Shown here: piece after piece, positions 59,013 through 64,000 of the stretch | How positions within the stretch are numbered: position 1 is the first letter of the stretch | Layout: every line of letters begins with the position of its first letter | Assembly: GCF_900112475.1 (NCBI RefSeq) | Contig: NZ_FOLW01000001.1 | Location: 434,001 to 498,000 of the forward strand | Direction of reading: 5' to 3' | Source of the DNA: Pragia fontium DSM 5563 = ATCC 49100 | Lineage (GTDB): Bacteria; Pseudomonadota; Gammaproteobacteria; Enterobacterales; Enterobacteriaceae | Length of the DNA stretch: 64,000 nucleotides | Made by a program: the position numbers and the translations under genes | The notes under the pieces: model-generated | Told to the model about the DNA's origin: nothing | The model's input: the letters and a program-made list of their open reading frames with translations, nothing else | Database searches by the model: none

Positions 59013-60003
59013 TACCTATTCCCTTCGCCATTATTCCCTAACAAAAATAACCAAATAAAGCTCTGGTTAACTAATTTAAATACTCCACATTATTTACAAT
59101 AGTATTGTAGTAAGAAGCACATAAGCTATGCGTAACACATAGGAGGTGACACATAAGAAACCAATCAAAAAACGTAAAGAAATTAGCTAAAATATATTAC
59201 ACCCTATAAATTACTATTCAAAATTAATTAAAAGACACAGATTAATTAATAAAATTAAAATATCTGCATCAACAATACATTTCACTATATATATAATATT
59301 GAAATTCGTTATTGAACCTAAAATAAGTATATATCAACACTCCTTTTATATAGTTTTTTATATTGAATTTTTACCATATATAGATTTTAAACCCAAAAAT
59401 AAAGAAAAATAAAGAAACATAAGCCAGCAGCAAAACGACACTATAATCACCATGAACAGTTTAAATAACCGTATCCAGCTAATTTATTTACATGTATTAC
59501 GAAAAAAATCAGAATCATCGACTAAAAAAACAAAATAATACTACTTTCTGGTTAACCCATCATAACGTTAGATTTATAATCCCGCGCCTTCTGATATAAA
59601 ACAATAAACAGTGGGTCTTCAAAAATCCAACGGACAAACTCATTCATGAGGTTTCCTGATATCCAAGGCAATGGATATGCTATCAGGCCGATTCTTCCCG
59701 CAAAAATAACAGTTTTAACAACTTTATATTTAAATTTATATATATCCCGATAACAATATTCACATTATAACAACGAATAATCATTGGCGATCTTTTGTCG
59801 CTATCCGTTAAGTGGTTATAACAATCAGCAAAAAATGATGAATATAATAACTCTCTGTTTAATTACACTGAATTATTTGCCACCAAATAAAAACGTAAGG
59901 TGACTTATTAAAAGCAAAGAAAACAACAGCGACAAATGAAACAGGTTGATTATTCTGTATTATCTATAGTTGCACGGAAAAATCTGGCCTCAGTGCCTAA
60001 ATT
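59013..60003. other. A+T-rich spacer upstream of the first autotransporter
   Basis: 991 bases without a credible gene. The first 600 bases are very A+T-rich and must contain the promoter of the 3416-residue gene; long A+T-rich tracts suggest silencing by H-NS. A 33-base inverted structure CCTGATATCCA...TATCAGG occurs at 59655-59687. The last 60 bases lead into repeat A copy 3. Confidence 0.5.
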
Positions 60004-60110
60004 GGTCAGTTAAACTTAATGAGCGCGAAAGTTTCGTCCACTATCAATAAATTAACGTTGAAGCACGTGGCCGAACAAAGGGCATTAGGGCGAACGCCCT
60101 CTGTATTGAA
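60004..60110 (-). repeat. Dispersed intergenic repeat family A, copy 3 (partial, inverted)
   Basis: Read on the minus strand it gives GGCGTTCGCCCTAATGCCC, TTCGGCCACGTGCTTC, and GATAGTGGACGAAACTTTCG, then TTTAACTGAC. This matches the right half of copy 2, including its GC-rich block, so copies 2 and 3 represent the long form. It sits between the two autotransporter genes. Confidence 0.7.
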
Positions 60111-60156
60111 GGCTCCCCAGAAAAATAAGCATGCATTTCTGACTACTATTTATATT

Positions 60157-60344
60157 GTCATCCCCACATTTATACCGTCATCCCTGCGAAAGCGGGGACC
60201 TCGTTCTTAAGCCAAGCGTCGTCGTTAAGCGAAAACATTAGATGATTCGCTGCGCTCCCCTTCAGGCCATTCGCTATGCGAATGTTTGCTACGCCTGCGG
60301 CTACGCGTTCCGGTTTTCACCGGAATGACGAAGATGTTTTGAAT
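60157..60344 (-). repeat. Dispersed palindromic repeat family B, copy 4 (long)
   Basis: Opens with GTCATCCCTGCGAAAGCGGG, then AAGCCAAGCGTCG, GATGATTCGCTGCGCTCC, CATTCGCTATGCGAATG (a palindrome), CTACGCCTGCGGCTACGCG, and closes with CCGGTTTTCACCGGAATGACG. The block order is the reverse complement of copies 1 and 2. Confidence 0.75.
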
Positions 60345-60394
60345 CCGTATGACGATAAGGTATTCAATCACTCTGTGCCGTCATTCCCTCATAA

Positions 60395-60430
60395 CAAAAA
60401 AAGCGCACAGTGCCAAACACTGTACGCTTT
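60395..60430 (-). terminator. Terminator of the second autotransporter gene
   Basis: On the minus strand AAAGCGTACAGTG / CACTGTGCGCTTT with a five-base loop, followed by a T-run. It is closely similar to the terminator at 48711-48746, so the duplication includes it. Confidence 0.9.
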
Positions 60431-60445
60431 ATTAAACGGTTAAAA

Positions 60446-63400
60446 TCAGAAGTGGAACTTAACCCCCAACGTCACAGAAGTATCGCTGTAGCCATTACCT
60501 CCGACCTGCTGACCCACGTTGGTCCACAGGCTCAAGTTCTTATTCACTTGGCCTTCAGTACCTAGCTTCAGCTCACCGACGTTGCGGCTGCCTGACTGCT
60601 GCTTAACCTCAACACCGTCCAGAACTGCCCCAGCCTGTTGGCTGTTGTACAACCAATTAGCTTCAGCATAAACGGTAAACAGTTTATCGGTGCCTTTATC
60701 TTTATCACTGACGCCATCGCGAGAGATCTTAACCCCCAGACGGGTTTGAATATTGTCTTCTCCCGAAGAGCTAATCATTGAACCGCTGGCATCACGATGC
60801 TTGTCAGCTTTAATACCGTTCCAGCTCACCTGCGCTTGTGGCGTGATAAACACTTCACCGTTAGTACTCTGGTATATCGGTAAACGATAACCCGCTTCTA
60901 ACGAAGCACTAAAGCCATCCATATCATAATGTTCGCTATCGGCTTCATCACCGTTAACTTCTGCATTCAGCCAGCTGTACTGAGCCCAACTGTCTACATA
61001 AGCGCCGTTCAACGTGGCTGCATTCTGATACCAAGTGGCGTAAAGACCGGTGCTGTAGCCATCAATCGAACTCTTAGCCCGAGTGCTGATTAAGTTTGAA
61101 CGCACCTTACTATCCGCACTACCGTAGGCCAGCATCATACCCAGACCCAGACGGTCATCGCGACCGAACTGTGTACTTAGTACTTCACCACCGCCCTGTA
61201 TGACATAGCTGCTGGTAGCGGTTTTTAGCTGACCGCTGCTATCACGGTGCTTAGTGCGTGAACCCGCCTGACGCAGCCACATGCTGGAATCTTCCGCCCG
61301 ACCATCACGATCGGATAAGCGTAGACTGAACAAACGCCCCGCCGCTGCCATATTAGCCATATAGCCAGCCGCTTCCGGACGATAAACTGACGGTTCTGGC
61401 GAGGTGCTAGTCAACGATGAACGCAGATACCAGTGACCATCATCCGGTGTAGCAACGCCTCCTTTATACAGGAAGTATTCATACGCCCCGGCTACGGCAC
61501 GGCCATTCAGGTTAAACTGACCATTGGAACGCCCGCCCACTTCAATCAATCTAATACCGTCAGAAGTGGTCTGCACACCGGCACCGCGAGCGCTGCCCAC
61601 AACAACGTCTGACTTACCTGCGGTATCGCCGGTAATCCCCAAACGGTCAGTGGTAGACTTATCACCGCCAAGGTCGGTATTAAACATCACCGAGCCATCA
61701 TCGCCGGTATAGTTACCGTTAATGGTAAAGGTACCTTGTTCCTTAGTACCGCGATTCACCATTGAACCTACCAGCAAGGTACCCTGATTCACCACGTTAC
61801 CAATCACGCTACCGTAACCACCCAGCGCACCGCCTTTCTTGATAGAAACATCACTGGTCAGGCTGGCCGACGTTGTCCGATTCGCCTGACTGATCGCTTT
61901 ACTACCTACCACCAGAAGACCATTTTCAATTTCAGTTAACGATGCACTGACCTGATTGCCGTCAATCTGTACCGTTCCACCATCGCGCTTAATGATTTTT
62001 CCGCTGCCGGAAACGATATTGTCCAGCGTCCAGATGGCATCATCCTTCAACGTGCCCAGCACCAGCGTACCTTCATTATTTACTTCAGCCGTTCCCAGAT
62101 GAGTATCACTGTAAATACCCAGCGTGCTGCCGCTTTCAGTGGTGAAGTTACCCGCGTAATCACGGTTATCGCCACCCAGCGTCATGTTAGCACTGCCGCT
62201 TAACTGCACCTTACCGCTGCCTTTCAAGTTATTGAGCAAAGTGCCCACCGCGCCGTCCAGATGCAGTAACCCTTCATTCGTAATGGTGCCCTGTCCCAAC
62301 CCCTGCGGTTTGGTCAGGCGCGTGGTTGCTCCACTATCGATAGTGGTAGCGCCCATAAACAAACTGCTGTTTTCCGTCAGATTCAGGATACCGCCCGTCA
62401 GGCTTAATAAACCCAGACCGGTAAATTTGCCATCCATTTGTCCGCCTTGGCTGACGGTCAGTTGGCCTCCATTGATATCAATCAGGCTACCGCTCATGGT
62501 ATTCAAACTACCAACGGTCTGCTTATTACCGTTCAAGTCGACTTCAGTACCGCTTTGCAGATTTAACGCGGACGTCTGACCAAAGCCGTTATCAGTAATT
62601 AACTCCACCTTACCGAGCTTAATGTCCGTCGCTCCGGTGTAATCACTGGCCGCATTACCGATGCGTACCGTACCGGTCGCATTAATGGTAAAGCCGCCCT
62701 CACCGGTCAATTTAGCCCCCAGTGCGTTATCCACCGCGGTGCTGTTATCCAGCATCACCGACTGGCCGGCAAAAGCATCGAGCTGCCGTAATCCGTAGCC
62801 GATATGGATACCGTCATCTTTCACCACCGCCAGATAGTTGTAATGAGCATTACCAGCCGGCGTTGAATCCTGATCAAGGCGGATAACAATATCTTCTTCC
62901 AGCGTATTACCTTCGTCGTCGGTCAGCCCTAATTGGCTGCCAGCACCGTTGACCTTGTCGGCAGTCACAATCTGGTCATAGACATAATCATCTTGATCGA
63001 ATAGCGAACTACCGGTTGCTGGTAATGGATTCGGCAGATTGCCCGGCGTGGTGACCACCAGATCGCCACCACCGCTTACATCCAGCTCTTTCACCGTCAG
63101 ATGCCCGGTTGGTCGATTGTCGGCAGTACTGTAACCCACTTTCAGCTGTCCGCCGTTCATGGTCAATTTGCCCAGAGTGTTGTTGCCGTTAAGCTGAGTA
63201 CTCCCCACCTTACCGCTGCTACGCTTACCGCCCAGTACCAGATTCGCATTGGCCATCGTCGCACTGGCGGCGTTATCCAGCGCAAATTTGCCATTATTCA
63301 TCACCACTTGACCGGTAAAATTGCCACCATTGCTGGTCGCATTCAGGCTCAAGGTGCGATCTTTATCGCCTAAATCAACGCTCATGTTCCCGCTACCGGC

Positions 63401-64000
63401 CAGTTGACGGGTAAAATCAAGGTCATCCGCCACGGACTTCAGGATAGATAAAGTACCGCTAGCCGCTAAGTCCACCACGCCTTCAGCGCTGGCCAAATTG
63501 GTTAGGTTTTCAACCTGTAAAGTACCGTCGGCAATATTCAGCTGCGCTGTATTCGCGCTGTTGTCGCCGGTCCAGACCAGCTTACCCACACCTTCTTTGG
63601 TAAACGTATTTGCCGCATTCCCTTGGTCATTCCAGCCGTTCATAGTGGCAGTTTTATCACCGTCAACGATGACGCTGCCCGCCTGAGCTAACGTCACATT
63701 ACGATCGGAGGTCAGATCCTCCGTTACCTGCAATTTACCGCCATCCAGAACTACTTGATTAGAGGTCGCTCCCAAATGGTTATCTTTGGAGATAGCCACA
63801 ATGCCATCTTTAATACGAGTATTACCGCTATGGCTATTGTTGCCCGTTAACGTTAGGGTTCCAGCGCTGGATTTCACCAGTTCGCCGGCTCCGCTCACCG
63901 CGGCTGCCAGCGTCATCGCCCCGGCATTATCCACAATAAACTCACCTTCGTTTTGTACCGCGCTGGCATTACCCAGATGTTGCGCCTCGCTCACCGTTAA
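60446..64000 (-). CDS. Second giant autotransporter, C-terminal part (continues beyond the right edge)
   Basis: About 1184 residues are visible, in frame to the last base, so the N-terminus lies outside. The sequence is colinear with the last 1180 residues of the first autotransporter. Its last ~80 residues (from DKGTDKLFTVYAEANW) differ at only five positions, ending LGVKFHF instead of VGVKYRF. Passenger landmarks match too: GAGELVKSSAGTLTLTGNN, GNAHYNYLAVVKDDGIHIGY, KPQGLGQGTITNEG and the barrel start SMWLRQAGSRTKHRDS. The linker before the barrel differs (SLTSTSPEPSVYRPEAAG versus ELDGKKSIRRPEAAG). The first in-frame GTG in the window (63994) is not a true start. It is a tandem duplicate of the first gene or the reverse; a role in surface adhesion is inferred. 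Confidence 0.93.
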   Translation of the reverse strand, partial: LTVSEAQHLGNASAVQNEGEFIVDNAGAMTLAAAVSGAGELVKSSAGTLTLTGNNSHSGNTRIKDGIVAISKDNHLGATSNQVVLDGGKLQVTEDLTSDRNVTLAQAGSVIVDGDKTATMNGWNDQGNAANTFTKEGVGKLVWTGDNSANTAQLNIADGTLQVENLTNLASAEGVVDLAASGTLSILKSVADDLDFTRQLAGSGNMSVDLGDKDRTLSLNATSNGGNFTGQVVMNNGKFALDNAASATMANANLVLGGKRSSGKVGSTQLNGNNTLGKLTMNGGQLKVGYSTADNRPTGHLTVKELDVSGGGDLVVTTPGNLPNPLPATGSSLFDQDDYVYDQIVTADKVNGAGSQLGLTDDEGNTLEEDIVIRLDQDSTPAGNAHYNYLAVVKDDGIHIGYGLRQLDAFAGQSVMLDNSTAVDNALGAKLTGEGGFTINATGTVRIGNAASDYTGATDIKLGKVELITDNGFGQTSALNLQSGTEVDLNGNKQTVGSLNTMSGSLIDINGGQLTVSQGGQMDGKFTGLGLLSLTGGILNLTENSSLFMGATTIDSGATTRLTKPQGLGQGTITNEGLLHLDGAVGTLLNNLKGSGKVQLSGSANMTLGGDNRDYAGNFTTESGSTLGIYSDTHLGTAEVNNEGTLVLGTLKDDAIWTLDNIVSGSGKIIKRDGGTVQIDGNQVSASLTEIENGLLVVGSKAISQANRTTSASLTSDVSIKKGGALGGYGSVIGNVVNQGTLLVGSMVNRGTKEQGTFTINGNYTGDDGSVMFNTDLGGDKSTTDRLGITGDTAGKSDVVVGSARGAGVQTTSDGIRLIEVGGRSNGQFNLNGRAVAGAYEYFLYKGGVATPDDGHWYLRSSLTSTSPEPSVYRPEAAGYMANMAAAGRLFSLRLSDRDGRAEDSSMWLRQAGSRTKHRDSSGQLKTATSSYVIQGGGEVLSTQFGRDDRLGLGMMLAYGSADSKVRSNLISTRAKSSIDGYSTGLYATWYQNAATLNGAYVDSWAQYSWLNAEVNGDEADSEHYDMDGFSASLEAGYRLPIYQSTNGEVFITPQAQVSWNGIKADKHRDASGSMISSSGEDNIQTRLGVKISRDGVSDKDKGTDKLFTVYAEANWLYNSQQAGAVLDGVEVKQQSGSRNVGELKLGTEGQVNKNLSLWTNVGQQVGGNGYSDTSVTLGVKFHF

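Noticed and set aside
60019..60210. 63-codon plus-strand frame between the autotransporter genes
   Set aside because: Lies across repeats A and B and has no ribosome site.

Overview
The window looks like a chromosomal segment of a gammaproteobacterium of the order Enterobacterales. From 1.8 to about 42 kb nearly every protein can be aligned from memory to an Escherichia coli K-12 counterpart (SerA, RpiA, ArgP, ArgO, MscS, FbaA, Pgk, TktA, LoiP, SpeB, SpeA, MetK, SprT, RsmE, GshB, YqgE, RuvX, YggR, YggS, ProC, YggT, YggU, RdgB, HemW, YggN, YggL, TrmB, MutY, YggX, MltC), and mostly in the K-12 order. The tRNA-Phe gene also appears identical to the E. coli one. The base composition is more A+T-rich and several synteny breaks exist, so this is not Escherichia itself; a lineage such as Budviciaceae (Budvicia, Pragia, Limnobaculum) is only a guess.

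Layout. 1-1.8 kb: the truncated N-terminus of a probable phosphoethanolamine transferase and a haem-oxygenase-like diiron protein, followed by a dispersed repeat. 1.8-7.6 kb: serA, rpiA, argP, yggE, argO, mscS. 8.0-11.7 kb: a three-gene insertion (predicted transporter, N-carbamoyl/allantoate-type amidohydrolase, M20D aminoacylase-type amidohydrolase) between mscS and fbaA. 11.8-16.8 kb: fbaA, pgk and tktA, with no epd gene. 17-25 kb: loiP, an FMN reductase, speB, yhgN (which separates speB from speA), speA, metK and sprT. 25.5-36.3 kb: a cupin gene in the place where K-12 has endA, then rsmE-gshB, yqgE-ruvX, an unknown membrane-anchored protein, yggR, yggS-proC-yggT-yggU, cdh and rdgB-hemW. 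36.5-46.1 kb: yggN, yggL-trmB, mutY-yggX-mltC, a 45-residue TatA-like mini-protein, yggC, an NhaD-type antiporter, a zinc-ribbon membrane protein and marC.

46.4-64 kb is accessory. It starts at tRNA-Phe and contains two badly decayed IS3-family transposase remnants, a lipoprotein, and two tandem giant type Va autotransporters. The first is complete (3416 aa). The second runs off the right edge and is a close paralogue of the first over its last ~1180 residues.

How the genes work together: ArgP with ArgO forms the arginine/lysine-responsive export module. FbaA, Pgk, TktA and RpiA are central sugar metabolism. SpeA, SpeB and MetK feed polyamine and S-adenosylmethionine synthesis. YggS and ProC belong to PLP homeostasis and proline synthesis, and RdgB, MutY and YggX protect the nucleotide pool, DNA and Fe-S clusters. 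The transporter plus two M20 hydrolases look like an uptake-and-deacylation pathway for N-modified amino acids.

Two families of dispersed intergenic repeats occur. Family A has three copies (1.7, 44.4 and 60.05 kb). Family B has four copies (25.3, 36.4, 48.6 and 60.25 kb). Both are hairpin-rich and MITE/REP-like. Together with the TatA-like mini-protein, the N-acyl amino acid cassette and the paired autotransporters, they are the least ordinary content of the window.
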